Positions 17,275 to 26,658 of a stretch of DNA of 64,000 bases are shown one piece after another. Position numbers and translations under genes: made by a program. Within the stretch, counting starts at the first letter, position 1, and each line of letters opens with the position of its first letter. The notes below the pieces were generated by a model. That model was not told the origin of the DNA and did not search any database. It was given only the letters and a program-made list of their open reading frames with translations. The DNA is taken from assembly GCA_037718865.1 (NCBI GenBank), contig JBBJMP010000008.1:124001-188000 (forward strand), given 5' to 3'. The DNA is from JADCRZ01 sp037718865. Its GTDB lineage: Bacteria; Bacteroidota; Bacteroidia; Chitinophagales; Chitinophagaceae.

Positions 17275-18699
17275 TTACGGCTTATCCCACCAAACTCTTG
17301 CATTTAAGTCGTCTGAGCCTCCGTAAGGAAACGTTGTAAGAGCAGCATTATAGTTACCGGTATTGTTCGCCCTTTCCTGTGTTGGATACGCCTCTCTTCT
17401 TGGTATTTTATCGCCATTAGCGCCGGGTGCTGCTACCAATACCGGGTAACCTGTTCTTCTCCATTCTGCCCAGCCTTCGTAGCCATGTAAAAACAGGTGT
17501 ACCCATCGCTGATAAGCAATTTGCTCGATGGCATTGGCAGCATTGTACTGGACTCCGGTTTGGGCAAGAAAAGCCGTTGCAGCAGCAGCGCTTCCGGTCC
17601 ACTGCGTAATGGATGATTGAACCGCCAGGTCATAATTGGTCTTGGCGGTTGCATCGCCTCCGGTTATCCAACCTAACTTTGCTGCTTCAGCCAGTGCAAA
17701 CAGGGCCTGGGCGTAGGTAACCAAATGAACCGGAGAATTTTGCTGGCGAAGGGAAGAACCCAATAAGGATACGTTGTTAACATCATTAGAATTAGGAACA
17801 GCTTTTCCATATTCCAGGCCAACATAATTACCAGCATTGTTTTTATTCCCAAAAACGGGTAACCGCGGATCATTTAACGGTGACATGTAATCGACCAAAG
17901 GTTTACTTAAGGCAAACCAGTTCCTGCCTAAACGGGTAAATGAATTATACCAGTAATTTTCATTGTTTTGCTCCAGTAAATGAGCGTAGGCAAGATTATC
18001 GGCGTTTGCAGTCATGATTCCATTCGTCAGTGCTTTATTAAATTCTGCGTTTCCTTTTGCCGGATCTACTTTTGAAAGCCTTAGGGCCATTAACAGATGG
18101 ATGGTATTTCCCAATTTCTTCCACTTGTTTATATCACCGCCATAAACAATATCATTTTTAATATTGCCATTAGTGGTTACTATTCCTGCATTCGCTTCGT
18201 CTAGCAACGCAAACAGCGCATTATATATTGATTGCTGGCTGTCATAAGCCGGAGTAAAATCATCCTTGCCCTTTAATGCATCCCTGAAAGGTAATGGCCC
18301 CCAGCGATCGGTCATATGCCAGAAGAAATATGCTTTCAAGATTTTTGCTACGGCAACCTGATTTGAAACCGGACCTTCATTGGCACTAAGTTCAGCGTTA
18401 ATGGCGTTTTCCAGGTTCGCCAGCGGTCCGGTATACAAATTATAGAAGTTGAAGTTTATGGTGGTATACCTGCTATTGTCCGTAAAGGATGTGTTTGACA
18501 AATACTGAGGGTAATGAACGCCATATGGTGAAGAACTTAATCCGGGTAAAAAAAGTTCGGCATTCGCTATGAGCTGAGTTCCTGATGCTTTAGTAGGGTT
18601 ATTCGGGTCCGTATTGATCGAATCGCTGAATTTTTTACAACTACCCAGGAACACTGTAGCGAATAAAAGCAGGTATAATGAACTAAGTAATTTTTTCAT
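17275..18699 (-). CDS. SusD_2-type outer-membrane nutrient-binding lipoprotein
   Basis: 474 residues with a lipoprotein signal ending VFLGSCKK, then the N-terminal stretch FSDSINTDPNNPTKASGTQL characteristic of the SusD-like_2 group (RagB/SusD superfamily). The C-terminal EGWAEWRRTGYPVL segment is also typical. TPR-like helices bind the ligand above the SusC barrel. Its gene follows the SusC gene on the same strand by 11 bp, so the two form a complex. This SusD group differs from the three RagB-type SusDs further right, so the pair is probably an independent transport system. No enzyme gene accompanies it. Confidence 0.9.
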   Translation of the reverse strand: MKKLLSSLYLLLFATVFLGSCKKFSDSINTDPNNPTKASGTQLIANAELFLPGLSSSPYGVHYPQYLSNTSFTDNSRYTTINFNFYNLYTGPLANLENAINAELSANEGPVSNQVAVAKILKAYFFWHMTDRWGPLPFRDALKGKDDFTPAYDSQQSIYNALFALLDEANAGIVTTNGNIKNDIVYGGDINKWKKLGNTIHLLMALRLSKVDPAKGNAEFNKALTNGIMTANADNLAYAHLLEQNNENYWYNSFTRLGRNWFALSKPLVDYMSPLNDPRLPVFGNKNNAGNYVGLEYGKAVPNSNDVNNVSLLGSSLRQQNSPVHLVTYAQALFALAEAAKLGWITGGDATAKTNYDLAVQSSITQWTGSAAAATAFLAQTGVQYNAANAIEQIAYQRWVHLFLHGYEGWAEWRRTGYPVLVAAPGANGDKIPRREAYPTQERANNTGNYNAALTTFPYGGSDDLNARVWWDKP

Positions 18700-18710
18700 C
18701 TTATAATTTC

Positions 18711-21700
18711 TTAAAATGTCAGGTTTAGGTTTACGCCATATGAGCGAACAGTTTGGAGTTCGCCTTTTTCGATCCAGCTAATTGATGCACTGCCAGATGA
18801 AAGCTCTGAAGGATCAAGGCCTTTCGGCGCCTTTTGCCAGATCATGACCGGGTTACGGGTAATCAGTGCAAGTCTTGCAGATTTGAAAGGGGTTTTGTTT
18901 AATAAATTTTCATCCAGGTTATATCCTACACTTACTTCTCTTAATTTGATATATGAGGCGTCGAACAACCATTCTTCGTATATCCTGGTGCCGATATTAT
19001 TCCTGAAGTACGCTCTTGCATCGACGTAGGCTTCAGTTTCCCGGCCGATTGCCTGGGAAATTCCGGTAATCTTGTATCCGCCCCCATTAGCGAGCGGCTC
19101 CCGGACGTTAACGCCTTTATCATTCAATGCGGCCGTTTCTTCTGCCTGGCCCGATTTTACAGCCAGCATCTTCGACCAGCTAAAAAATTGCCCGCCTTTT
19201 TGAAAAGATATCATTGCCCCTACACTAAACTTCCAGATCTTAAAATTATTGAGGAATCCACCGGTAAATTCGGGTAAAACGCTGCCGAAATCATGGTTGG
19301 TCTCAAATAGAGGCATGTTATCCGTTCCCAATAGCATTTTACCTGTGGCAGGATCACGCCTGTATGCCTGGCCTACCAGGCTTCCAAAACCTTTATCTAC
19401 CGTTGAATTAAGATAAATAGATACGCTGGAATAGGTATTTACATCCAATTGGTAAACATTGATACCGGGATATAATTCCCTGATCAGGCTTTCGTTACGG
19501 GCAAAATTGAATGTGGCATCCCAACTAAACATCTTCGATTGAACGGGCCTGCCGGTTAATGATAGTTCAATGCCTTTGTTCTCAATCAAACCTGCATTTA
19601 CAACAGTCTGATCAAATCCGCTGGCACCGGAAACTGAAAGATTGATGATCTGATCCTTATTCTGTTGGTTATAATAGGTGAACTCTAATCCAAGCCTGTT
19701 GTTCAGAAATCTAAGATCCGTACCAATTTCGAAAGAATTTGCAAAAGAAGGCTTGATGTTGGGATTTTTGAGGTTGTCCGGTACGGTCAGTGTATTAATA
19801 GTTCCCGTTGTTCCAGGATACACTCCTCCCAAAGCATAGGTGGTTGACGTTTGGTAGGGATCCAGGTCTGATCCGGCAATAGCGTAACCTGCTCTTATTT
19901 TACCAAACGACAAAGGCCGCCAATTAATTAATTGACTGAAAACAAAACTGCCGGACAAGGAAGGATACCAGTAAGAATTATTATTTGCAGGCAATGCCGA
20001 AGAAACGTCGTTACGAATGGATGCATCAAGAAAATAAGTGTCTTTATATCCAAATGAACCCATTGCATAAACACTTCGTACCTGTTTTTCTCTCGAATAC
20101 GAAGTACTGACGGGCCGGTCAACAGATGCTGCAATGGTATAGTTCGCGGGGCTTGATAGACCTCCTGCAGTAGCCTGGTACAACTGCGAATAGTGTTGGG
20201 TTAGCAGATTTGAGCCAGCGTTGACATTTACGGATATGTCGCTCCAGCTTTTGACATATTGGGCCAAAAATTCGTAATTCGTTTCCTTGTTTTGGTATTT
20301 TCCAACAGCGTAACCTTCATTTAAACGTCCACCAAAAGCTTCTTTGTGTGAAATATTCTGGGTGTAAAAGTCTGACCTGACAAACCCGCTTAACTTTAGT
20401 GCAGGAAGTAACTGATAGCTGACATTCACGTCGCCGAATATGCGATCTCTTCTGTCGTTGTTTAAAACTTCATAGGCATCGAAAAATGGATTGTTCCAGT
20501 CACTCGGCTTGTTATTGGTTATGATGCCTGCAGAAGTTGGATTAACATTCCAGTTCAGGATTGTTCCATCCGCGTACTTATAATCGCGCAACCGTTTAAT
20601 GTCTAAATTACGCTGGAACCATTGCACAGCACCGGTAAATGAACCCTGGTAACCCTGTGTAGGACGTTGGCCATCGTTATTTGCGTAAGTAGCATTGACC
20701 CCTGCGCTTAACTTTGAAGTTAGATTCAAAGATGAACTCAGGCCCAGGTTATTTCGTTTTAGCCAGGTGTTGGGCATCGTTCCCTTAATATAGGCATTGT
20801 TATAACTTAATCGAAAGGCGGTATTTTCATTCCCACCGGTAACAGATAATCCGTTGTTCACATTCTGACCGGTTTGAAAATAATCTTTTAAATTATCGGG
20901 CTGTGGTACAAAAGGTGTTAACTGACCGTATTGAGGATCCTGGGGATAAAAGCTGTAATACATTCTAACGGGTGTGCCATCCATTTTGGGGCCCCAGCTT
21001 TCATCGTTGCCGTTTATATATTTCTGTCCGTTAGCCAGTGTCAGGAAGGTTTGATTGTTACCTACTCCGTAAATGTTCTGCAATGGCATGAAGTTCCCGA
21101 TTCTCTCAATCGAATACGCGCTGTTCAGATTTACGTCAACCTTTTTTATGCCCCTGGCGCCTTTTTTTGTGGTAATCAGGATAACGCCATATTGGCCCCT
21201 CAGCCCGTATAATGCGGAGGCTGCCGGACCTTTTAATACGTTAACGCTTTCGATATCTTCCGGGTTGATATCCTGTGAAATATTACCATAATCCACACCG
21301 TTTGCGTCACCGCTGAAATTGTTTTGAGCAATCGGGGTTCCGTCTACAACCATCAATGGTTGCCCTCCCCCGTTTATAGAGTTTACACCTCTTAATTTGA
21401 TTTTTTGCGTACCTCCCAGACTTGCGCCTGAAGAACCTGTAACCTGTGCCCCGGCAATTTTACCGTCCAATGATCCGATTACGTTTTGTTCTTTTGTCAA
21501 GGTCAGATTTTCTCCTTTTATCTGCTGGGCAGCATAGCCGATAGATTTTTGGTCGCGCCTGATGCCCAAAGCAGTTACGACAACTGTTGATAACTGTGTA
21601 TTTTCAGGAGTAAGTGTCACATTAATTGAATGCTGGCTTTCCACTGGAATTTCGCGGGCGGTGTATCCAATAGTTGTGAACACCAGGATGGAATTGGTGC

Positions 21701-21893
21701 CGGTAATCTGAATAGCGTATTCGCCATTATAGTCTGTTGTTGTGCCGGTTGATTTACCTTTTATAGTTACGCTGACGTTAGGAACGGGGGAGCCTCCTTC
21801 AGCATCGGTTACTTTTCCCCGGATGGTTTTCTGCGCGTACAAACAAAAGGCTGACAATAAGAGAGCAAAAAAAATAAGTATTCTTTTGTTCAT
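18711..21893 (-). CDS. SusC/RagA-type TonB-dependent transporter
   Basis: 1060 residues. Signal peptide MNKRILIFFALLLSAFCLYAQ, then a carboxypeptidase-regulatory-like domain (about 22-100: GKVTDAEGGSPVPNVSVTIK), then the plug with the SusC signature LKGPAASALYGLRGQYGVI, then a large beta-barrel ending YGVNLNLTF with the terminal aromatic residue needed for outer-membrane assembly. It imports a ligand captured by the adjacent SusD_2 lipoprotein using TonB energy. There is no N-terminal STN signalling domain, so no FecR-type regulation is expected. Substrate unknown. Confidence 0.93.
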   Translation of the reverse strand: MNKRILIFFALLLSAFCLYAQKTIRGKVTDAEGGSPVPNVSVTIKGKSTGTTTDYNGEYAIQITGTNSILVFTTIGYTAREIPVESQHSINVTLTPENTQLSTVVVTALGIRRDQKSIGYAAQQIKGENLTLTKEQNVIGSLDGKIAGAQVTGSSGASLGGTQKIKLRGVNSINGGGQPLMVVDGTPIAQNNFSGDANGVDYGNISQDINPEDIESVNVLKGPAASALYGLRGQYGVILITTKKGARGIKKVDVNLNSAYSIERIGNFMPLQNIYGVGNNQTFLTLANGQKYINGNDESWGPKMDGTPVRMYYSFYPQDPQYGQLTPFVPQPDNLKDYFQTGQNVNNGLSVTGGNENTAFRLSYNNAYIKGTMPNTWLKRNNLGLSSSLNLTSKLSAGVNATYANNDGQRPTQGYQGSFTGAVQWFQRNLDIKRLRDYKYADGTILNWNVNPTSAGIITNNKPSDWNNPFFDAYEVLNNDRRDRIFGDVNVSYQLLPALKLSGFVRSDFYTQNISHKEAFGGRLNEGYAVGKYQNKETNYEFLAQYVKSWSDISVNVNAGSNLLTQHYSQLYQATAGGLSSPANYTIAASVDRPVSTSYSREKQVRSVYAMGSFGYKDTYFLDASIRNDVSSALPANNNSYWYPSLSGSFVFSQLINWRPLSFGKIRAGYAIAGSDLDPYQTSTTYALGGVYPGTTGTINTLTVPDNLKNPNIKPSFANSFEIGTDLRFLNNRLGLEFTYYNQQNKDQIINLSVSGASGFDQTVVNAGLIENKGIELSLTGRPVQSKMFSWDATFNFARNESLIRELYPGINVYQLDVNTYSSVSIYLNSTVDKGFGSLVGQAYRRDPATGKMLLGTDNMPLFETNHDFGSVLPEFTGGFLNNFKIWKFSVGAMISFQKGGQFFSWSKMLAVKSGQAEETAALNDKGVNVREPLANGGGYKITGISQAIGRETEAYVDARAYFRNNIGTRIYEEWLFDASYIKLREVSVGYNLDENLLNKTPFKSARLALITRNPVMIWQKAPKGLDPSELSSGSASISWIEKGELQTVRSYGVNLNLTF

Positions 21894-22196
21894 AAATTCT
21901 TGTTTGGGGTTGACAATCTTAGGATGAGGGGTGCTTTGATGATCATTAAGGTTAAGAACCGACTATTAAATTTAACTCATCTAAGTGAATTACTTACGGT
22001 AGATCGCAGGTTTGGGCTCAATGAAAGCAGAATTTTGGCTCTCATAAACATTATTGTTTATGCTATACCTGAAGATAAGTGAATTTATCTATATTGCATT
22101 AAGCATTTACACTTATATCAAGTGGGCTAATCGAATACCCTTTAGGGATGTGCATGCATATGAAAACTCGTTTACAAAAACCTAAACAATAAAAAC
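21894..22196. other. Divergent promoter region with palindrome
   Basis: About 300 bases separating the SusC gene (minus) and the ScyD-like gene (plus). No gene is present. It must hold both promoters; the only clear structure is the 20-base palindrome listed separately. I could not find a convincing TAnnTTTG/TTTG promoter pair. Confidence 0.5.
22043..22062. promoter_or_regulatory. Perfect palindrome in divergent promoter region
   Basis: CATAAACA-TTAT-TGTTTATG, eight-base arms around four bases, in the middle of the SusC/ScyD-like divergent region. The central position suits an operator controlling one or both genes; the regulator is unknown. Confidence 0.35.
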
Positions 22197-23228
22197 ATGA
22201 AACATTTATTCACGGAATCAGGTAAATTAAGAAAGTCATTATTGTATGTTACAGTAGTAGTCAGCGCCATAGTGCTGGTTACAAGTTGTAAACCCACCGA
22301 TCCCCCGAAACCGGTGCTTAAAATTTCTACGTTAGCCACCGGCCTGGCTGCCCCTAGTGGCCTGGAAGTAGATAGAAAAGGTATGGTGTGGGTAGCACAA
22401 GGTGGAACGGGCAAGAACGATGGTAAAGTTTCGGTAATAACTCCCGATGGCAAAAAGTATGATGCCATTATCAATTTTGAATCAGTTGCTTTTGAAGGCG
22501 AAGCCGATGGGCCTTCACATCTTCTTTTTGCAGATGGCCTCCTGTATATCTTAGGGACGAAAGGTAAAATGTATAAAGCCAACGTATCAGGGTATAAACC
22601 GGGAGATGCTCCCCAGCTGGCTTCCAGCCTTGGAGTGGAAGATATAGGGGCCTTTGTTTTAGCATACAATTTCCCAAACGAAACCAATGACAGCCATCCT
22701 TATAATCTTACCGTAGGCCCCAATGGCGATATCTATATTGCCGATGCCGGTGCCAATGCCATTATACGCCGTTCAAAAACCGGTGTGTTAAGTGTGCTGA
22801 CCGAAGTGCCGGGTATAGCCAATCCTACTCCTGTCGGGCGTCGTGTAATAGAGAGTGTACCCACCGGTATTATTTATGATGGTGAGCATTTTCTGGTAAC
22901 CACTTTATTAGGTTTTCCATTTCCTGCAGGACAGGCCGTCGTTTACAAAATTACTCCGACCGGCACCGTAACTGTTTATCAGAAGGGCTTTACCAGTTTG
23001 ACCGATATAGCTAAAGGAGGTTCCCTGGGACGCCTTGTTGTTGAACATGGAACATTCGGACCTATGGGTTTTGCTCCTAAAACCGGCCGGCTGGTGTGGG
23101 CAAATGGAACTACTCCCGCAGTACTGGCAGATGGTCTTAACCTGCCTGTTGGTTTAAAGCAAGCCAATGCGCATACATGGTATGTTACCAGTCTTGGTGA
23201 TGGAAGTGTTTTGAAAGTAACCTATTGA
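22197..23228 (+). CDS. ScyD/ScyE-family beta-propeller lipoprotein
   Basis: 343 residues. The N-terminal hydrophobic segment ends VLVTSCKPTDPP, a lipoprotein cleavage site. The rest is an NHL/SMP-30-like six-bladed propeller of the ScyD/ScyE family: APSGLEVDRKGMVWVAQGGT, HPYNLTVGPNGDIYIADAGA and repeated PxGL/GDIY motifs. The name comes from scytonemin-cluster genes, but members in Bacteroidota are widespread and their role is undefined; surface attachment and a propeller suggest binding or hydrolysis of small extracellular molecules. It is transcribed divergently from the SusC/SusD_2 pair and ends in a strong terminator. Confidence 0.85.
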   Translation: MKHLFTESGKLRKSLLYVTVVVSAIVLVTSCKPTDPPKPVLKISTLATGLAAPSGLEVDRKGMVWVAQGGTGKNDGKVSVITPDGKKYDAIINFESVAFEGEADGPSHLLFADGLLYILGTKGKMYKANVSGYKPGDAPQLASSLGVEDIGAFVLAYNFPNETNDSHPYNLTVGPNGDIYIADAGANAIIRRSKTGVLSVLTEVPGIANPTPVGRRVIESVPTGIIYDGEHFLVTTLLGFPFPAGQAVVYKITPTGTVTVYQKGFTSLTDIAKGGSLGRLVVEHGTFGPMGFAPKTGRLVWANGTTPAVLADGLNLPVGLKQANAHTWYVTSLGDGSVLKVTY

Positions 23229-23304
23229 TACGTACCTACCTTATAGGTTACAAAGGTTAACTGAGGGTAAAAAAGACATAAGTTAAAACGGATGACCTCA
23301 CGTG

Positions 23305-23350
23305 TTCCCCTTTCAATTAGACGTTTGTTTAATGGAAAGGGGAATTTTTT
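23305..23350 (+). terminator. Rho-independent terminator of ScyD-like gene
   Basis: Perfect 10-bp stem TTCCCCTTTC (23305-23314) with GAAAGGGGAA (23335-23344), a 20-base loop, then six T residues. The T-run is on the plus side only, so it serves the gene ending at 23228. Confidence 0.85.
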
Positions 23351-23374
23351 ATCTTCTTATTCAATTGTGAGCGG

Positions 23375-24358
23375 TTATGGTGCCAGCCGTTCAGCCAGGT
23401 AAATGGCCTGAAGCAGGCTTTCATGACTTGCCATTCCCTTCCATGCAATATCGAAAGCTGTTCCATGATCCACAGAAGTGCGGATAATGGGAAGCCCTAC
23501 AGAAACATTTACTCCACTATCGAAACCAAGCAATTTCATAGGGATATGTCCCTGGTCATGATACATGGCCACCACGATGTCGAAAGCGCCCTGCAGCGCC
23601 CGCAGGAAAATGGTGTCGGGCGCATGAGGCCCAGAAACATCAAGGCCTTTCGCTTTCATATTTTCTATGGCTGGCTTTATGATGTCGATTTCCTGTTTGC
23701 CGAATAGCCCGTTTTCGCCTGCATGCGGGTTTAGCCCCGCCACGGCTATCCTTGGAGGGTGGCCAAGAATTTTTTTCATGGAATCCTGGGCAAGCTGTAT
23801 CACTCTTTCGATACGAGCCTGGTTAAGGGTGGAAATAGCATCGGCCAAGGGAATATGGGTTGATACATGAATCACACTGAACTTCTTATCATACAAGAGC
23901 ATCGCGTAGTTGTCTGTGCCGGTGTAGGCAGCAAAAATTTCAGTATGCCCTGCAAAATGATGGCCCGCAGACTGGATTGCTTCTTTATTGATGGGAGCGG
24001 TTACGACCGCCGCCACCAGGCCTTCGTTTGCCAACCGTATGCCTTCAACTACATACTTAAATGCTGCATCGCCTGCTTTCCGTGATACTTCGCCCGGTTG
24101 AAAATCTTCGAGCTTCAACAACTGCATGTCCCAGACATTCACGGTGCCGCTTACCCAGTGCGCCTGGTCCATCGAACGAATACCATTTAATGCTATTCCC
24201 CCGTGGCCAAGGCGTTTCCTGACCTCTTCGAGTATGACCAGATCCCCGACGACAAGCAAATTTATGTGCTCTGCCTCGTTACCCAAAAATGTTTTAAGAA
24301 TAATTTCCGGCCCTATGCCTGCGCCGTCTCCCATCGTAATAGCGATTACTGAATCCAT
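23375..24358 (-). CDS. pdxA2: PdxA2-type four-carbon acid-phosphate dehydrogenase
   Basis: 327 residues, full length for the PdxA family of metal- and NAD-dependent oxidative decarboxylases. Motifs: GDGAGIGPEI at the N-terminus, TAPINKEA, AGLNPHAGE and the metal-ligand segment YHDQGHIPMKLLG. PdxA proper acts in vitamin B6 synthesis on 4-phosphohydroxythreonine; the PdxA2 branch converts D-threonate or D-erythronate 4-phosphate to dihydroxyacetone phosphate plus CO2. The second role is strongly favoured here because the gene immediately follows (3 bp) a DUF1537 acid-sugar kinase and a KdgT-like permease rather than B6 genes. Cytosolic. Confidence 0.9.
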   Translation of the reverse strand: MDSVIAITMGDGAGIGPEIILKTFLGNEAEHINLLVVGDLVILEEVRKRLGHGGIALNGIRSMDQAHWVSGTVNVWDMQLLKLEDFQPGEVSRKAGDAAFKYVVEGIRLANEGLVAAVVTAPINKEAIQSAGHHFAGHTEIFAAYTGTDNYAMLLYDKKFSVIHVSTHIPLADAISTLNQARIERVIQLAQDSMKKILGHPPRIAVAGLNPHAGENGLFGKQEIDIIKPAIENMKAKGLDVSGPHAPDTIFLRALQGAFDIVVAMYHDQGHIPMKLLGFDSGVNVSVGLPIIRTSVDHGTAFDIAWKGMASHESLLQAIYLAERLAP

Positions 24359-24361
24359 AAT

Positions 24362-25636
24362 TTATACCTTGAAGAATGCTAATGTTTTTGAGATAGCGTC
24401 ACGCTCACCAAACCCACCGGCTTTGGTTGCAATGATACTTCTTATCGCGCATCCGGTTAACGTTCCCGACTGAATACCAGGTAAAATTTCCTGGTCAATG
24501 TTTATTCCCGTAGCGTGCAGTGCCAGCACTGTTTTTATGGCAATGTCCCCACCTGTCAGCAGTACTCCTGAAGGATGGAACGTTTCGATCAATATCGCCG
24601 CCAGTCTCCCCAGACCCAAGGCGACCTTTTCTGCAGCCTCATCCTGTGAAAGGCCTTTCCCTCTAGCTACACCGAAAACTTCTTCAACATCTTCCTTTGA
24701 TATTGCTGAGGTAAAGATAAACTGCCTCTCCCCTTTCTCCATGTCAGCCAACAAAGACGTTATTAGTTGTTCAGCATTCAAATCGTCATTTAACAGTTCT
24801 TTCCCGTCAATAAAAAATAATTTGCAGCGGCCCTGATCGATCGTGTGCTTTATCTGGATCCTTGACTTTTCACTCACGCTACCCGAGAAAACAAAGTTTA
24901 GGCGTTTCCGGTGCACAAAAGACATCTTGCCCAGGTGATTGGCGAGCCCTGCTGATCCTGCTATCAATATGGAAATGGCGCCGATATTTAGTATAGCATG
25001 CGCGATATTTTCCAGGTCTTTTTCTTCCCGGCTATCAAAGATCAACATTTCCGATCCTCCAGCTATTTCTTTGGAAAGCAGTTCATTGATATCAGCGGTT
25101 CCCTTAAGTATACCCGTTGGTATCTCACTTGAGATCCGCCTGCTTTGCAACCTTATGATGTCGGCAATGCGCGAATGCCTTACGGGCGTTCTCGGGTCAT
25201 AGGCCACCTCTGTTTCCGCCAGCTTCACCCCATGGACAACTACTTCACCGTTTTCCGTTGTTCTGCCATTCAGCGGCCATGCGGGCGCAACCAGCGCCAC
25301 CTTAATCTGTAAAGCGTCCATCAATCCGTCTATTTCTGCTCCGATATTACCACGGAGGGTAGAATCAAGTTTTTTATAGACAATTATATTCCCAATAGTA
25401 AACAATAACATGCCCAGGTTGAAGCATTTTGTGTACGCAGCTTCCTTTGTATCAAATCGCGATTCCAGATCAACAACCAGCACGTCGGCATGCCCGAGGT
25501 CTTCGTGTAACCGTTGCGTATTGATGATGACATTCACTTTCAATCCAGATTTCCTGAATTGTACGCCCGTGTCGTTGGCGCCCGTGAAATCGTCAGCAAC
25601 TACAATTAGCTTCTTCTGCACTTTTCTACCTGGCAT
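24362..25636 (-). CDS. Four-carbon acid sugar kinase (DUF1537)
   Basis: 424 residues in the two-domain arrangement of the four-carbon acid sugar kinase family (DtnK/OtnK): the N-terminal sugar-binding domain begins VVADDFTGANDTGVQFRKSG, and the C-terminal nucleotide-binding domain ends with LLTGGDIAIKTVLALHATGI and GIQSGTLTG. It phosphorylates the C4 hydroxyl of D-threonate or D-erythronate with ATP, providing the substrate of the PdxA2 enzyme encoded 3 bp downstream. The permease gene precedes it by 20 bp. Which tetronate stereoisomer is used cannot be decided from sequence, so I give no symbol. Cytosolic. Confidence 0.9.
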   Translation of the reverse strand: MPGRKVQKKLIVVADDFTGANDTGVQFRKSGLKVNVIINTQRLHEDLGHADVLVVDLESRFDTKEAAYTKCFNLGMLLFTIGNIIVYKKLDSTLRGNIGAEIDGLMDALQIKVALVAPAWPLNGRTTENGEVVVHGVKLAETEVAYDPRTPVRHSRIADIIRLQSRRISSEIPTGILKGTADINELLSKEIAGGSEMLIFDSREEKDLENIAHAILNIGAISILIAGSAGLANHLGKMSFVHRKRLNFVFSGSVSEKSRIQIKHTIDQGRCKLFFIDGKELLNDDLNAEQLITSLLADMEKGERQFIFTSAISKEDVEEVFGVARGKGLSQDEAAEKVALGLGRLAAILIETFHPSGVLLTGGDIAIKTVLALHATGINIDQEILPGIQSGTLTGCAIRSIIATKAGGFGERDAISKTLAFFKV

Positions 25637-25656
25637 TAATAAAATAGATTTCTTTT

Positions 25657-26604
25657 TTACAATGGCAATTGATTTTTTTTCTTGGTTCTACTTACAATGT
25701 ATAGCGTAAGCATAGGCGTTAAAACTGCCGTTATAATATTGGATGCCGCCACCTGAGGGGTGGCTGCTATAGCCATCGTTTGCAATGCCGGATCTACCAT
25801 AGCCACAGCCATCGGCGTGGCAACTGCATTTCCGGCAGTAGATGACGCTGCCGCCCCCGCAATGCCCGAACCACCCGAAGTTTTGTCGGCCCAGATGTTA
25901 AAGGCTCCACCTATGAAAACGGTCACCAATCCTAAAAGAATACCGGGAAAGCCAGCAGAAATAAGCATCTTGAGGTTTAAGTTGGCTCCCAGAGCAAAAG
26001 CAAAAAATGGAATCAGTACCGGTCCGCCGGAGGCCAAAAACTTTCTCATGTTCACGTCGAGATTACCCAGGATCATTCCAATCAGAATAGGAATAACCAC
26101 AGCGAGCAAAGATACCAGAGAGATGTTGGCAATACCTGCAGAACCCAACGCGATCATGGTAAGGAAGGGACCATTGTTTAACGAAATGACTGCTATCGCT
26201 CCCACATCGGTTTCATCGCCGAATTCTCCCGTGAGTGCTGCATAGAGCCCTCCGTTGCTATTAGACATGGCAGCAATGATCGCCAAAGAGGATAAGCCCA
26301 GAAAGCCTGTGCTGCCAAAAATTTTTACAACGGTAAGGCCAATGATAACGGCAATAATATATTTGGAAGACAGTATGACTCCTCCTTTGATCAGCGCTTT
26401 AGGAGCAGCTTTCAGGCTGATGCCCGCACCCATGCAAACCAGGAACATGCCGATCAGGGCTGTTGCGCCGTTTTTGAACAATGCAGTGGTAAACCCTCCA
26501 ATCTCCAGCACCCTGGGGAAAAAAGTATTGATCAGCGCCGCTGATATTAAAGGAACCACCATTAGTCCGCCAGGAATTTTTTCGATACTGCCTTTTATAT
26601 TCAC
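25657..26604 (-). CDS. KdgT-family acid-sugar permease
   Basis: 315 residues and about ten hydrophobic helices, matching the 2-keto-3-deoxygluconate permease family of proton-coupled carriers. Family-like features are the Gly-rich ends GGLMVVPLISAALINTF and GSGIAGAAASSTAGNAVATP and the internal AAMSNSNGGLYAALTGEFGD. The KdgT name reflects the family. With a tetronate kinase and PdxA2 in the same operon, the substrate is more likely a four-carbon sugar acid, or a longer aldonate degraded to one, than 2-keto-3-deoxygluconate itself. Inner membrane. Confidence 0.88.
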   Translation of the reverse strand: MNIKGSIEKIPGGLMVVPLISAALINTFFPRVLEIGGFTTALFKNGATALIGMFLVCMGAGISLKAAPKALIKGGVILSSKYIIAVIIGLTVVKIFGSTGFLGLSSLAIIAAMSNSNGGLYAALTGEFGDETDVGAIAVISLNNGPFLTMIALGSAGIANISLVSLLAVVIPILIGMILGNLDVNMRKFLASGGPVLIPFFAFALGANLNLKMLISAGFPGILLGLVTVFIGGAFNIWADKTSGGSGIAGAAASSTAGNAVATPMAVAMVDPALQTMAIAATPQVAASNIITAVLTPMLTLYIVSRTKKKNQLPL

Positions 26605-26658
26605 GATGGGTGGGTTGAATGGTAACTAATTGTTCACCTACTGATAAACTACATGTTT

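Noticed and set aside
22172..22687. 171-codon minus-strand ORF
   Set aside because: Antisense to the ScyD-like lipoprotein; no recognisable domain.
23305..23350. Bidirectional terminator
   Set aside because: On the minus strand no T-run follows the stem, so it can serve only the plus-strand gene.
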